From: Paludibacter sp.
GTDB lineage: Bacteria; Bacteroidota; Bacteroidia; Bacteroidales; Paludibacteraceae
DNA: 64,000 nucleotides
Reading direction: 5' to 3'
Assembly: GCA_028710415.1 (NCBI GenBank)
Contig: JAQTUE010000006.1
Location: 62,001 to 126,000, forward strand
The notes under the pieces are model-generated. The model was not told where the DNA came from, made no database searches, and was given only the letters and a program-made list of their open reading frames with translations. The translations under genes were made by a program, and so were the position numbers. Positions 1 to 7,906 of the stretch are shown here, one piece after another; position 1 is the first letter of the stretch, and every line of letters begins with the position of its first letter.

Positions 1-1
1 T

Positions 2-256
2 ATCTCGGTAGAAGATGTAAACCGCGCAAAGGTATTGGATGCTGCCATAGAATTGACTGCTGCATCGGTAAAAGAAGATGGTTGTATTGCCTATGATATT
101 TTTGAAAGCGCTACCCGTCCCAATGTGTTGCTGATTTGCGAAACATGGAAAGACAGTGAAGCAATCTCAAATCATGATAAGGAGGCTCATTTCATTAAAA
201 ATATTGCTATTCTGAAAGAGTTTTCAACTATCAAAGTCGAGAAATTCGAATTTTAA
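2..256 (+). CDS. Antibiotic biosynthesis monooxygenase (ABM) domain protein, 5' end outside window
   Basis: The frame is open from base 2, so the true start lies left of the window; the first in-window start-like codon is a TTG at 35, which I do not accept as the start. About 84 residues are visible. The pattern of a CIAYDIFES strand, a CETW strand and a closing F-STIKVEKFEF strand fits the small dimeric alpha+beta barrel of the ABM family. Members are quinol or polyphenol monooxygenases, or haem- or AI-2-related enzymes, so the substrate cannot be read from the sequence. No partner gene is visible upstream. The family call is fairly secure; the function is not. Confidence 0.7.
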   Translation: MSVEDVNRAKVLDAAIELTAASVKEDGCIAYDIFESATRPNVLLICETWKDSEAISNHDKEAHFIKNIAILKEFSTIKVEKFEF

Positions 257-717
257 TGTAAGTAGTTCCCGCAACATTAATATCATCCGGATATTCATTT
301 ATGAGTGTAGCTTGTGTAGTGAGGCATAGTATCCTGAATATGTCAAGAAAGAACCAAATCTTACCCAAATAAAGGTTGGTATACCTTACCTGGATATTTT
401 TAATTCAAATTGGAAAACTAAATTCAATTTAAAGGTTAGTTACTTGATTTTTATCTACTTGGTTTTAATCAATTCTTTTGAACAATCATTATCAGCGCTT
501 TGTTTAAGTGTTGAATAGACTGATTACATACGTTTTTGTGAATTGACAAAGAGATAGTTTAATACGGTATGGTTTGAACTAATTGGATGAATAAATACTA
601 TCTTTGTTTATTGAATTTGAAGACTAAGATTAAAATTCTGAACAGTTGAGAAAATGGTATTGAATTGTATCGTTTTAAGTATCAATTATTAGCTTCAACC
701 TTTTACTTTCTCAAAAG
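257..717. other. AT-rich intergenic stretch, no gene seen
   Basis: This 461-base gap has no convincing reading frame. TATCTTTG at 599-606 matches the Bacteroidota -7 pattern TAnnTTTG and has a TTTG at 573-576, but the spacing is 22 rather than 19, so it is only a weak promoter candidate for the gene at 718. An 8-bp inverted pair, TTGAGAAA (646-653) and TTTCTCAA (707-714), flanks the last 60 bases before that start codon. It could be an autoregulatory site of the toxin-antitoxin-like pair downstream. Confidence 0.4.
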
Positions 718-1281
718 ATGGCAACCGAATTTCAAATTAAGTTTAACGAAGACAAGGCAATCAATGCAGTATTGTACATTGTTGGAAAGTTAAGGAGAAA
801 AGATTTTCATAAAATCTTTAAGATACTCTATTTCTCAGATAGAGAACATTTGAATGAATTTGGCAGATCAATCACCGGAGACAAATACATCGCAATGCCT
901 GACGGGCCTGTGCCAACAAATCTGTATGATATTTTTAAAGCTGTACGAGGTGATGGTTATTTTAAAGAAAACGGTAAGAAATTTGCTAAGTATTTTTCTG
1001 TCGTTGACTGGGATATTGTAAATTCAAACAAAGAACCGGACCTACGCAAGTTATCAAAAACAGACTTAAAACACATTGATAAATCCCTTGAATTATATGG
1101 GGAAATGTCCTGGGATGAAATCAGAGAAAAGTCACATGATTATGCCTGGAGAAATACTCCAACCAACAAAGAGATTAATTTTGAAGATATCATCAGGGAA
1201 GTTGGTGGAGATGATGATTATATCAATTACGTTAAAGAGCAAAACTTTCTTATAAGTCTTGTAAATAATGACGATAAATGA
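718..1281 (+). CDS. Panacea-domain (SocA/DUF4065-like) antitoxin candidate
   Basis: The 187-residue protein has the Panacea/SocA layout. A helical N-terminus carries KIFKILYFSDREHL (about residues 32-46), then an ITGDKYIAMPDGPVP stretch (about 53-67) and a Tyr-Asp motif, and the C-terminal half has SWDEIREKSHDYAW. Proteins with this domain are phage-associated proteins or antitoxins; SocA of Caulobacter is the characterised example, and the domain is shared by antitoxins of many unrelated toxins. Its stop overlaps the next start by 14 bases, as expected for a co-translated pair. Both genes are clearly more AT-rich than the hydrolase genes to the right, which suggests separate acquisition. Family call is good; the antitoxin role is inferred from context. 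Confidence 0.7.
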   Translation: MATEFQIKFNEDKAINAVLYIVGKLRRKDFHKIFKILYFSDREHLNEFGRSITGDKYIAMPDGPVPTNLYDIFKAVRGDGYFKENGKKFAKYFSVVDWDIVNSNKEPDLRKLSKTDLKHIDKSLELYGEMSWDEIREKSHDYAWRNTPTNKEINFEDIIREVGGDDDYINYVKEQNFLISLVNNDDK

Positions 1282-1711
1282 TAATTTAAATAAGAACGAC
1301 AAAGACCGGTTATTTAAATTGTCATTCATAAAGGGAGCAGTATTTATCAATAAATTTGAAAATATTGACCACCCAAAATTCTTTATTATAGTAGGATTAA
1401 GTAAAGACAAGATTTTCACATGCTCAGTATATATAAATTCAAATATACCAAAAGCAATAATGAAAAGGCAAGCTCTTTTAGATTTACAAGTGCCAGTAAA
1501 AGGGACGAAATACAGTTTTTTGAATCATGATTCCTTTGTTTGTTGTTCTACTCCACTACTAATTGAAACAGTTACTATTCAGAAATGGATTGCTTCTAAA
1601 ACTTGTTTTTTCAAAGGTCAATTGGATAAGGAAGATTTAGAAAATGTTACAACAACTATGATTCAGTCCGGTTTATTATCAGACGAAGAGCTTGAATTGT
1701 ATTTCTCATAA
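1268..1711 (+). CDS. Putative toxin partner of the Panacea protein (unrecognised family)
   Basis: This 147-residue cytosolic protein overlaps the 3' end of the Panacea gene. I do not recognise the family with confidence. The first 100 residues look like a small beta barrel: a KGAVFI strand, a DHPKFFIIVGLSKD segment, a strand with CSVYIN, then FLNHDSFVCCS. A helical tail with LDKEDLENVTTTMIQSG follows. The 'DHPKFFIIVG' start and mid-protein 'HDSFV.CS' resemble the SH3-like barrel of PemK/MazF-type RNases, so an RNase toxin is one possibility. No catalytic residue can be asserted. AT-rich like its partner. A hairpin terminator lies about 150 bases downstream. Confidence 0.5.
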   Translation: MTINDNLNKNDKDRLFKLSFIKGAVFINKFENIDHPKFFIIVGLSKDKIFTCSVYINSNIPKAIMKRQALLDLQVPVKGTKYSFLNHDSFVCCSTPLLIETVTIQKWIASKTCFFKGQLDKEDLENVTTTMIQSGLLSDEELELYFS

Positions 1712-1752
1712 TTAGATTTCGGTCACCCTAACCTGGACAGGCCAGAATTAAG

Positions 1753-1792
1753 AATGGAACGCTGATAAACGCTGATTTGGCGGATTTAAAAC
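1753..1792. repeat. Short 10-bp-period repeat
   Basis: AACGCTGATA, AACGCTGATT and the weaker TGGCGGATTT follow each other in 10-bp register. It is short, so chance cannot be excluded. It is listed because several other intergenic regions in this window hold short-period arrays. Confidence 0.35.
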
Positions 1793-1857
1793 GGGTAAGA
1801 AAAACACTTCGTATTTTGATTTTAATACCAAACATAACAAATCCTAATTGTAAAGAT

Positions 1858-1900
1858 AAAAGAGACTGTATCAAAAGTGATGCAGCCTCTTTCTTATTTT
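1858..1900 (+). terminator. Hairpin terminator
   Basis: An imperfect inverted repeat around a short AAAA-type loop pairs AAAGAG.CTG.ATC (left arm about 1858-1872) with GAT.CAG.CTCTTT (right arm about 1878-1892), with one A-C mismatch and one G-U pair, followed by TTCTTATTTTT. It sits between the toxin-like gene and the PEP-mutase-like gene. Confidence 0.65.
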
Positions 1901-2052
1901 TCGTTCAGGTATCATCTTTAATCAGTCTTGAACTATTCAGACTATGTATCTGTTAAACATCGACGAAACCATCAAAAGGGCATAGCCCTGCTGGTTTGTA
2001 TAATTCAATGAGAAGGTAGAACGGTTTATGTAAAACAATAAAATACAAGATT

Positions 2053-2925
2053 ATGGTTTCAAGTATTCAAAAAGAAAAAGCTGACTTGTTCCTGAAATAT
2101 CATCAGGACAAAGAGATTCTGGTACTGTTAAACTCGTGGGACAACGGAAGTTCTAAATTGGTAGAAGCGAGTGGTTATAAAGCCATCGCAACAACAAGTA
2201 TGGGGATAGCGGCCTCATTAGGGTATCCTGACTGCCAGATCATACAATTGTCAGAAATGATTCATGCCATAACGGGAATCGTCAATAGTGTACAGGTTCC
2301 GGTAACGGTGGATATAGAAGCCGGCTATGGAAATAATATAAATGAAATCATTGAGTCGGTTAAACAGATCATTGCAACCGGAATTGTAGGAATAAACATT
2401 GAAGACAGCATGGATTTAAGTCCGGTATTGCTTGATGAGATGGAGTTTTGTGAACGGATATCAGCGATTCGTGCCTTATCAGATTCACTGGGCTTTCATT
2501 TAGTCATTAATGCCAGGACTGATTCATTTTTTACTTCGACAGGTTCATCACTGGAAAAATTATCTGAATCAATCAGACGTGGCAATAAATACCGGGAAGC
2601 AGGTGCTGACTGCATCTTTGTTCAGCCGGTATGGGATCGGGAAACAATTGCGACTTTGGTTAAGGAAATTAATGCCCCGATTAATATACTTTCAAACCCG
2701 GGAAATGGAGCAGGATTACCTCCATCTGTCCGTGAACTACAGGATTTAGGTGTTGCCCGGTTAAGCCTGGGTTCAAGTGTGATGAAAGCTACGTTGGCAT
2801 TGATTAAGAAAATTGCGAACGAATTGTTGGAAAAAGGAACCTACAATATTTTATCAGATACCCTGACACCGCTTCCCGATGCTATACAGGCGTATAAAAT
2901 GGCAACAAGGTTAAATACTAAATGA
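2053..2925 (+). CDS. Isocitrate lyase / PEP mutase superfamily protein
   Basis: The 290-residue cytosolic TIM-barrel protein belongs to the ICL/PEP mutase superfamily. Visible motifs are TSMGIAASLGYPD (about residues 48-60), VPVTVDIEAGYG (about 82-93), GINIEDS (about 115-121) and INARTDSF (about 150-157); the acidic residues in them bind the divalent metal and substrate. It has the length of the short enzymes such as 2-methylisocitrate lyase or carboxyphosphonoenolpyruvate mutase, not full isocitrate lyase. No propionate or phosphonate genes are nearby, so the substrate is open. It appears to be monocistronic. Confidence 0.8.
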   Translation: MVSSIQKEKADLFLKYHQDKEILVLLNSWDNGSSKLVEASGYKAIATTSMGIAASLGYPDCQIIQLSEMIHAITGIVNSVQVPVTVDIEAGYGNNINEIIESVKQIIATGIVGINIEDSMDLSPVLLDEMEFCERISAIRALSDSLGFHLVINARTDSFFTSTGSSLEKLSESIRRGNKYREAGADCIFVQPVWDRETIATLVKEINAPINILSNPGNGAGLPPSVRELQDLGVARLSLGSSVMKATLALIKKIANELLEKGTYNILSDTLTPLPDAIQAYKMATRLNTK

Positions 2926-3070
2926 AGAATACTCCTTAACCCGGACAAGTAAGAAATAAGAATGTACCATCCGCGTTCTATTCTTAAACAAAAAGCACAT
3001 TATTTTCTTTTAAGTACTGATATGGGGTAAGCGTAAAAAACGAAACAACAGAACATAAACATAAAGAAAA

Positions 3071-3598
3071 ATGAAAAAGACTTCACTCTTGATTTTAGCA
3101 CTTGCTACATCCTTCTGTTTCGGGTTTGCATTTAAGACAGTCATAACAGAACAATCAAACGACCAGCCACAAATGAAAAAAGTGACCGGTATCGGGGGAA
3201 TCTTCTTTAAATGTAAAGACCCTAAAAAAATGAGGGAATGGTATAAAACAAACCTGGGATTACAAACAAATCAGTATGGGGCAGTCTTTGAATGGCATCA
3301 AGGGGCAGACTCTACCAAAAAAGGATTTACACAATGGAGTCCGTTTAATGAAAAAACAAAATACTTTGAACCTTCGACCAAAGACTTTATGATCAATTAC
3401 AGGGTTGAAAACCTGGAATCACTTGTTGCCGGATTGAAAAAGAATGGCGTAATCGTTGTGGATACCATCGAAACAGTGGACTATGGTAAATTTGTCCATA
3501 TTCTTGACGTGGAAGGAAATAAACTGGAACTCTGGGAACCAAACGACATTGCATACGAAAAACTGGGGAAACAACTTGGAAGCTTGACAACGAAATAA
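3071..3598 (+). CDS. VOC (glyoxalase/bleomycin-resistance fold) protein with N-terminal signal peptide
   Basis: The 175 residues begin with a signal-peptide-like segment (lysines at 2-3, hydrophobic core about 5-22). One VOC module follows, opening with MKKVTGIGGIFFKCKDP at residue 35 and closing with ILDVEGNKLELWEP. That closing strand carries the metal-ligand glutamate typical of the fold. VOC proteins are normally cytosolic and start almost exactly at that internal methionine (base 3173), so either this one is exported or an alternative start makes a cytosolic form. The substrate is unknown; members include lactoylglutathione lyases, dioxygenases and drug-binding proteins. Confidence 0.75.
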   Translation: MKKTSLLILALATSFCFGFAFKTVITEQSNDQPQMKKVTGIGGIFFKCKDPKKMREWYKTNLGLQTNQYGAVFEWHQGADSTKKGFTQWSPFNEKTKYFEPSTKDFMINYRVENLESLVAGLKKNGVIVVDTIETVDYGKFVHILDVEGNKLELWEPNDIAYEKLGKQLGSLTTK

Positions 3599-3603
3599 AA
3601 CAG

Positions 3604-3666
3604 GAGCAAGAGGTAAGGAGTAAGGAATGAGAAAGTAGTAGGTAGTTGGTAGTAGGTAGTAATCAT
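3604..3666. repeat. 7-bp-period intergenic array
   Basis: Nine consecutive heptamers are in register: gagcaag, aggtaag, gagtaag, gaatgag, aaagtag, taggtag, ttggtag, taggtag, taatcat. The purine-rich strand points the same way as transcription and lies just upstream of arr. No inverted arm is visible nearby. Confidence 0.7.
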
Positions 3667-3750
3667 GCAATTAAGAATGAATATTTTGATCGATCTATAT
3701 TTGATAATGGACAACCTAACACTTCGGAATTTATAAAAACAAAATTACTA

Positions 3751-4179
3751 ATGGACAAATCAATAAAAACGACAAACAACCAGAATTCAGAGAACTACTA
3801 TCACGGGACAAAGGCAGATCTAAAACAGGGAGACTTGATTGAACCGGGCTTTAATTCTAACTATGGACAAAGAAAGAATGCAAAATACATTTACTTAACA
3901 GCCACGTTGAATGCTGCTACCTGGGGAGCTGAACTTGCTTTGGGAGAAGGTGCTGAACGAATTTATATTGTAGAACCAACAGGTGCAATCGAGGATGATC
4001 CGAACCTAACAGACAAGAAATTCCCGGGTAATCCAACAAAGTCATACCGTTCGCTGTATCCGTTAAGGGTGATGGGTGAAATTACGGAATGGGAAGGACA
4101 TTCCCCGGAGCTACTCAAAGAAATGAAAGATCACATTGAGCGACTGAAGCAACAAGGTATTGAGGCAATAGAGGATTGA
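3751..4179 (+). CDS. arr: Rifampicin NAD(+) ADP-ribosyltransferase (Arr)
   Basis: Arr inactivates rifamycins by ADP-ribosylating the C23 hydroxyl. The 142-residue product from the ATG at 3751 matches the usual Arr length of about 140. A longer reading from a TTG at 3646 would run through the heptamer array and is rejected. Visible family motifs are YYHGTKADL (substrate histidine), YIYLTATLNAATWGAELA with the conserved tyrosine, ERIYIVEPTG, and LTDKKFPGNPTKSYRS with the aspartate. Such genes occur in many environmental chromosomes without known clinical selection. It lies between two VOC genes but shares no obvious operon with them. Confidence 0.9.
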   Translation: MDKSIKTTNNQNSENYYHGTKADLKQGDLIEPGFNSNYGQRKNAKYIYLTATLNAATWGAELALGEGAERIYIVEPTGAIEDDPNLTDKKFPGNPTKSYRSLYPLRVMGEITEWEGHSPELLKEMKDHIERLKQQGIEAIED

Positions 4180-4263
4180 GAATTTGAGAAAAAGAGCAAC
4201 TTTCACAAATTATTTTTGATTCATAATTAGAAACTATACAGCATCAATTAAAAATTTACAACT

Positions 4264-4659
4264 ATGAAAGTAAAAGTAATCAGTGTTCCGGTATTGGACC
4301 AGGAAAAAGCATTGCAGTTTTATACTGAAAAATTGGGCTTTATCAAAAAGATAGACGTGCCGATAAGTGAAGATAGCAGATGGTTGACTGTGGTGAGCAA
4401 GGAAGAGCCAGATGGACCTGAAATCCTGTTGGAACCTGCACCCAACCATTTTGAACCGGCCAAAACATATCAGAAAGCGCTGTTTGATGCCGGAATCCCT
4501 TATACACAATTCAATGTTGACAATGTTCAACATGAATATGACCGGCTTGTAAATCTTGGAGTTGAGTTTAGCATTATACCTACTGAAATGGGGACAGTGA
4601 AATTTGCAGTGTTCAATGACACCTGCGGAAATAATATTCAGATTATAGAAATGGTATAG
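4264..4659 (+). CDS. VOC family protein (glyoxalase superfamily)
   Basis: The 131-residue cytosolic protein is a single VOC module. It opens with MKVKVISVPVLDQEKALQFY and ends with VFNDTCGNNIQIIEMV, where the glutamate near the end is the usual metal ligand. The segment GPEILLEPAPNHFEPA is typical of the uncharacterised extradiol dioxygenase-like subgroup. It is a stand-alone gene closed by a strong bidirectional terminator. TATTTTTG at 4211-4218 fits a -7 box, but no well-spaced -33 box was found. Confidence 0.8.
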   Translation: MKVKVISVPVLDQEKALQFYTEKLGFIKKIDVPISEDSRWLTVVSKEEPDGPEILLEPAPNHFEPAKTYQKALFDAGIPYTQFNVDNVQHEYDRLVNLGVEFSIIPTEMGTVKFAVFNDTCGNNIQIIEMV

Positions 4660-4672
4660 GAGAGAAACAATA

Positions 4673-4718
4673 ATTAAACAGAAACGCCCTGTCATTGCAG
4701 GGCGTTTCTGTGTTTAAT
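4673..4718. terminator. Bidirectional terminator between convergent genes
   Basis: A near-perfect hairpin pairs TTAAACA..GAAACGCCCTG with CAGGGCGTTTCTGTGTTTAA around a six-base loop; a two-base bulge is the only defect. It lies between the VOC gene and the convergent RelE-like gene and overlaps the last codons of the latter. Confidence 0.85.
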
Positions 4719-4968
4719 CATAAATGTCTTTTCTGTGTCCCAGTGCTATAAAACTCACCACAAGTTCAGAGTTATAAATATCGTAAATGATTCGGTAATT
4801 GCCTACTCTGATGTGGTAACCTTCCCGTCCTTTTAACTTCTTGCAACCTGATGGGCGTAGATTATCTGCAAGGTTGTAAATGGCTTGTTTTATTAGGGAG
4901 TAAAAAGGCTCATTGATTTTGTCCAACTCTTTAATTGTATGTTTTTTGAAGTTAATGATATAGGCCAT
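4714..4968 (-). CDS. RelE/ParE-type toxin
   Basis: The 84-residue protein has the compact RelE/YafQ/Txe fold. It opens with a strand (MAYIINFKKHTIKELDKI), then LADNLRPSGCKKLKGREGYHIRVGNYRIIYDI, and ends in a short strand and ALGHRKDIYD. The 'YRIIYDI' and 'GHRKDIY' blocks are the family signature and contain the basic and tyrosine residues used by ribosome-dependent mRNA interferases. It starts two bases after the antitoxin stop on the same strand, the standard antitoxin-first order. RelE-type is more likely than gyrase-targeting ParE, judged from the terminal HRKDIY, but this is not proven. Confidence 0.88.
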   Translation of the reverse strand: MAYIINFKKHTIKELDKINEPFYSLIKQAIYNLADNLRPSGCKKLKGREGYHIRVGNYRIIYDIYNSELVVSFIALGHRKDIYD

Positions 4969-4970
4969 TA

Positions 4971-5183
4971 TTATTTTCTATTTCGTTTTTCTTCAATCAT
5001 TCTAAAAGCTTCGTCCATTGGAATCTGTTGGCCATCATCTTCTCCCCGGACTTGATCGTAAAGGCGTATGTCTTCCAGCTCTTCAAGGTTTTCGAGCAAG
5101 GTCTCAAACTCTTGGGCGGGTAAAATGACAAAGATTTTCTTACCTTTATTGTCTTTTATAAATTGTGGATGTACGGAAATCAT
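4971..5183 (-). CDS. Phd/RelB-type antitoxin
   Basis: The 70-residue acidic protein is the upstream partner of the RelE-like toxin. An N-terminal strand region (HPQFIKDNKGKKIFVILPAQEFETLLENLEELEDI) matches the YefM/Phd-type DNA-binding and dimerisation part. The C-terminal half is charged and probably unstructured, and would wrap the toxin. An 11-bp inverted repeat 38 to 75 bases upstream is a plausible autorepression operator. Family assignment rests on size, order and the ILPxxEFExLLE block. Confidence 0.8.
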   Translation of the reverse strand: MISVHPQFIKDNKGKKIFVILPAQEFETLLENLEELEDIRLYDQVRGEDDGQQIPMDEAFRMIEEKRNRK

Positions 5184-5220
5184 AATGATTTATTTAGTGG
5201 GTTGGAGAATTAGTTCAAAT

Positions 5221-5258
5221 AAAGTTTGAAATTTATTATGGGTTAACTTTCAAACTTT
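5221..5258 (-). promoter_or_regulatory. Inverted repeat, candidate RelB operator
   Basis: AAAGTTTGAAA (5221-5231) and TTTCAAACTTT (5248-5258) are perfect inverted copies separated by 16 bases, just upstream of the antitoxin start codon. Autoregulation by the antitoxin through paired half-sites is the rule for RelBE-type loci; binding here is inferred. Confidence 0.5.
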
Positions 5259-5530
5259 TATACAGAATATCGAAATTAAATTTAGCTATTTTCGAAATAA
5301 GAAATTTATTATATCTACTATGAAAGAAATAATCATACAGTAAAATAGTTTATTATGGAAATAACAGTGATAGGGATAAAAAGTTTCGGATATTCCTTTT
5401 CTCAATAAAACGCTTAAAGTTACTGCGTACGCTTTAAGGTTTGATTGAAAAATACATTTCAACCCCCTTTCAGAAACATCCGGTTAGGTTTTATGATTTA
5501 ATAAACTGTATTTTTGCAGGGTTTATTAAC
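5259..5530. other. Divergent intergenic region before the hydrolase cluster
   Basis: An AT-rich gap between the toxin-antitoxin pair and the first GH3 gene, with no gene seen. TATTTTTG at 5509-5516 fits the TAnnTTTG -7 box and would place the mRNA start only a few bases before the ATG at 5531. No properly spaced -33 TTTG was found. Confidence 0.4.
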
Positions 5531-7729
5531 ATGAAGCTAAGTATGAAAATCACCCTCTTCCGAATCCTGATACTGTCGATGGTTGTACAGGTTACTGTAT
5601 CGGCCCAGAGTGCCTTCCCGTTTCAAAATACTGCTTTAACTGATTCCGAAAGGCTGGATAACCTGCTGTCGGTTATGACCCTGGACGAAAAGGTAAATGC
5701 CCTGTCGACTAACCTGGGTGTACCGCGATTGGGAATACGCAATACCGGACAATCTGAAGGGCTGCACGGCATGGCATTGGGTGGTCCCGGTAACTGGGGT
5801 GACTTTAATACCAAAGTATCTCCCAAAACCTATCCGACAACTAGTTTCCCACAATCATACGGACTGGGTGAGACCTGGGATCCTGAACTACTTCAAAAAG
5901 TGGCGGACCTGGAAGCTACCGAGATACGTTTTTATACCCAAAACCCGAACCTGAACAAGGGGGGCTTGGTAATGCGGGCTCCCAATGCCGATCTGGCCCG
6001 TGACCCACGTTGGGGACGTACCGAGGAAAGCTATGGGGAAGATGCCTTTCTGGGTTCACGCCTGACAGTGGCATTTGTAAAAGGATTGCAGGGACCTGAT
6101 TCCCGATACTGGAAGTCGGCATCCCTAATGAAACATTTTATGGCCAACAGCAATGAAGATGGACGTGATTCCACTTCTTCCAATTTTGACGAAAGGCTGT
6201 TCCGGGAGTATTATTCTTTTCCATTCTACAAAGGGATTATCGAAGGAGGATCACGGGCATTTATGGCATCATATAATTCCTGGAATGGAGTACCCATGAC
6301 CATAAACCCGGTATTGAAAAACGTTACCCGTGATGAATGGGGCAACAACGGTATCATCTGTACCGACGGAGGAGCATTGAAACTTCTGGTGAATGCACAT
6401 AAAGCATTCCCTACCTTGACAGAAGGTGCTTCAGCAGTGGTAAAAGCTACTGTCGGACAATTCCTGGATACATTCAAACCATATGTCTACGAAGCATTGA
6501 GTAAAGGATTGCTGACTGAAAAAGATATTGACAATGCTATTCGAGGGAACTTCCTGGTTGCACTGCGCCTGGGGTTGTTGGATGCCGATCAGACAAAAGT
6601 ACCGTATGCCAACATTGGAGTCACAGATACCGTTTCACCCTGGTTGAAGCCCGAAACGCAAGCCTTTGTGAGAACAGTAACAGCAAAATCGGTGGTGCTG
6701 CTTAAAAACTCACTGAATTTATTGCCCTTAAACGCTTCAAAAATAAAATCCATCGCAGTGATCGGTCCAAGGGCTAATGAGGTATTGCTCGACTGGTACA
6801 GTGGGACACCCCCGTATGCAGTCACCATCCTGCAGGGGATCAAAAATGCAGTCGGGAAGGATGTGGAAGTATTCTATGCGCCTTCCGATGAAATGGACAA
6901 GGCAACCTTCATTGCCGGTAAAGCTGACGTGGCTATTGTCTGTGTCGGGAACCACCCTTACGGGACTGATGCCCGATGGTTGGTATCGCCCGTGCCCAGT
7001 GATGGACGGGAAGGAGTGGACCGCAAAGCTCTCTCCCTGGAACAGGAAGACCTGGTGAAAGTAGTTACCAAGGCGAATCCTAAAACCGTGATGGTACTGG
7101 TGAATAATTTCCCTTTTGCCATCAACTGGTCGCAGGACAATGTGCCGGCTATCCTGCACGTAACCAATAACAGCCAGGAACTGGGGAATGGGTTGGCGGA
7201 TGTACTTTTTGGAAAGGTAAATCCGGCTGGGCGTACTACCCAGACCTGGGTAAAAAGCATTACTGACCTTCCTCCGATGATGGATTATGATATCCGTCAT
7301 GGACGTACGTACCAGTACTTCAAAGGCAAACCACTGTATCCTTTTGGATTTGGACTGAGCTATACTACTTTTTCTTATTCAGGACTTAAAACCTCGAAAC
7401 CAACACTTACAGATTCCATACTGGTCTCGGTAAATGTGACGAATACCGGTAAAAGGGATGGAGAGGAAGTGGTGCAACTCTATGTAGCCTATCCGGGTTC
7501 GAAAGTGGAACGACCTATCAAACAGCTGAAAGGATTTAAAAGGGTATTTATTCCTGCGGGGAAGACACTGACGGTGAATATTCCGTTGAAAGCGATGGAC
7601 CTGGCATACTGGAATGTGGAGAAACATGCCTTTACTATGGAGAAGGGAAAAGTGAAGTTGATGGTGGGGAGTTCGTCGGAGGAAATAAGACAAACGATAG
7701 AAGAACCCCTGGCCCCTAAAGGGGAATAA
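5531..7729 (+). CDS. GH3 beta-glucosidase/beta-xylosidase, secreted
   Basis: The 732-residue protein removes non-reducing-end beta-linked sugars, probably in the periplasm. A signal peptide ends near VSAQS. The GH3 barrel follows, with GLHGMALGG, APNADLARDPRWGR, LMKHF and the nucleophile motif CTDGG (Asp279 from this ATG). Then come the alpha/beta sandwich, with the RTTQTW region, and the FnIII-like C-terminal domain from LYPFGFGLSYT. The sequence around the nucleophile is TDGGA rather than SDWxA, a pattern I associate with the beta-xylosidase-like branch. An upstream TTG frame from 5441 is rejected because ATG 5531 starts a clean signal peptide. The last residues (EEPLAPKGE) are encoded by a repeat that recurs after the stop. 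Confidence 0.88.
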   Translation: MKLSMKITLFRILILSMVVQVTVSAQSAFPFQNTALTDSERLDNLLSVMTLDEKVNALSTNLGVPRLGIRNTGQSEGLHGMALGGPGNWGDFNTKVSPKTYPTTSFPQSYGLGETWDPELLQKVADLEATEIRFYTQNPNLNKGGLVMRAPNADLARDPRWGRTEESYGEDAFLGSRLTVAFVKGLQGPDSRYWKSASLMKHFMANSNEDGRDSTSSNFDERLFREYYSFPFYKGIIEGGSRAFMASYNSWNGVPMTINPVLKNVTRDEWGNNGIICTDGGALKLLVNAHKAFPTLTEGASAVVKATVGQFLDTFKPYVYEALSKGLLTEKDIDNAIRGNFLVALRLGLLDADQTKVPYANIGVTDTVSPWLKPETQAFVRTVTAKSVVLLKNSLNLLPLNASKIKSIAVIGPRANEVLLDWYSGTPPYAVTILQGIKNAVGKDVEVFYAPSDEMDKATFIAGKADVAIVCVGNHPYGTDARWLVSPVPSDGREGVDRKALSLEQEDLVKVVTKANPKTVMVLVNNFPFAINWSQDNVPAILHVTNNSQELGNGLADVLFGKVNPAGRTTQTWVKSITDLPPMMDYDIRHGRTYQYFKGKPLYPFGFGLSYTTFSYSGLKTSKPTLTDSILVSVNVTNTGKRDGEEVVQLYVAYPGSKVERPIKQLKGFKRVFIPAGKTLTVNIPLKAMDLAYWNVEKHAFTMEKGKVKLMVGSSSEEIRQTIEEPLAPKGE

Positions 7730-7775
7730 GAAAAGAAAGAACCCCCAGCCCCTAAATGGGAGCAAGAGAAGAAAG
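7702..7775. repeat. Two tandem copies of a 36-bp repeat overlapping the GH3 stop codon
   Basis: The unit begins agaacccc and contains the small palindrome cccctaaagggg. Copy one (from 7702) supplies the last codons and stop of the GH3 gene; copy two (from 7738) is non-coding and differs at about six positions. Short cccc-taaa-gggg palindromes of this kind are common intergenic sequences in Bacteroidota. Confidence 0.75.
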
Positions 7776-7906
7776 ACATCGAGTACTTACGATAAGGGGA
7801 TTAAAATAAGAACAAAGAAAAGAAAATAATATAGCCAATACTAACTCAGTTCCCTGCAATTTATCCCGATTTATCGGGAAGGGTTAGGGGTTCTTAAATT
7901 TACAAC

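Noticed and set aside
3646-3750. N-terminal extension of Arr from a TTG
   Set aside because: Known Arr proteins are about 140 residues, which fits ATG 3751; the extension is partly the heptamer array.
4234-4695. 153-codon antisense frame over the VOC gene
   Set aside because: The plus-strand frame encodes a full VOC domain, and the antisense frame runs into the terminator hairpin.
5441-5530. N-terminal extension of the first GH3 from a TTG
   Set aside because: It would add 30 residues before a clean signal peptide and would place the likely promoter inside the gene.
6737-7300. 187-codon antisense frame within the first GH3 gene
   Set aside because: The plus-strand GH3 reading contains the conserved domain blocks; the antisense frame is a shadow.
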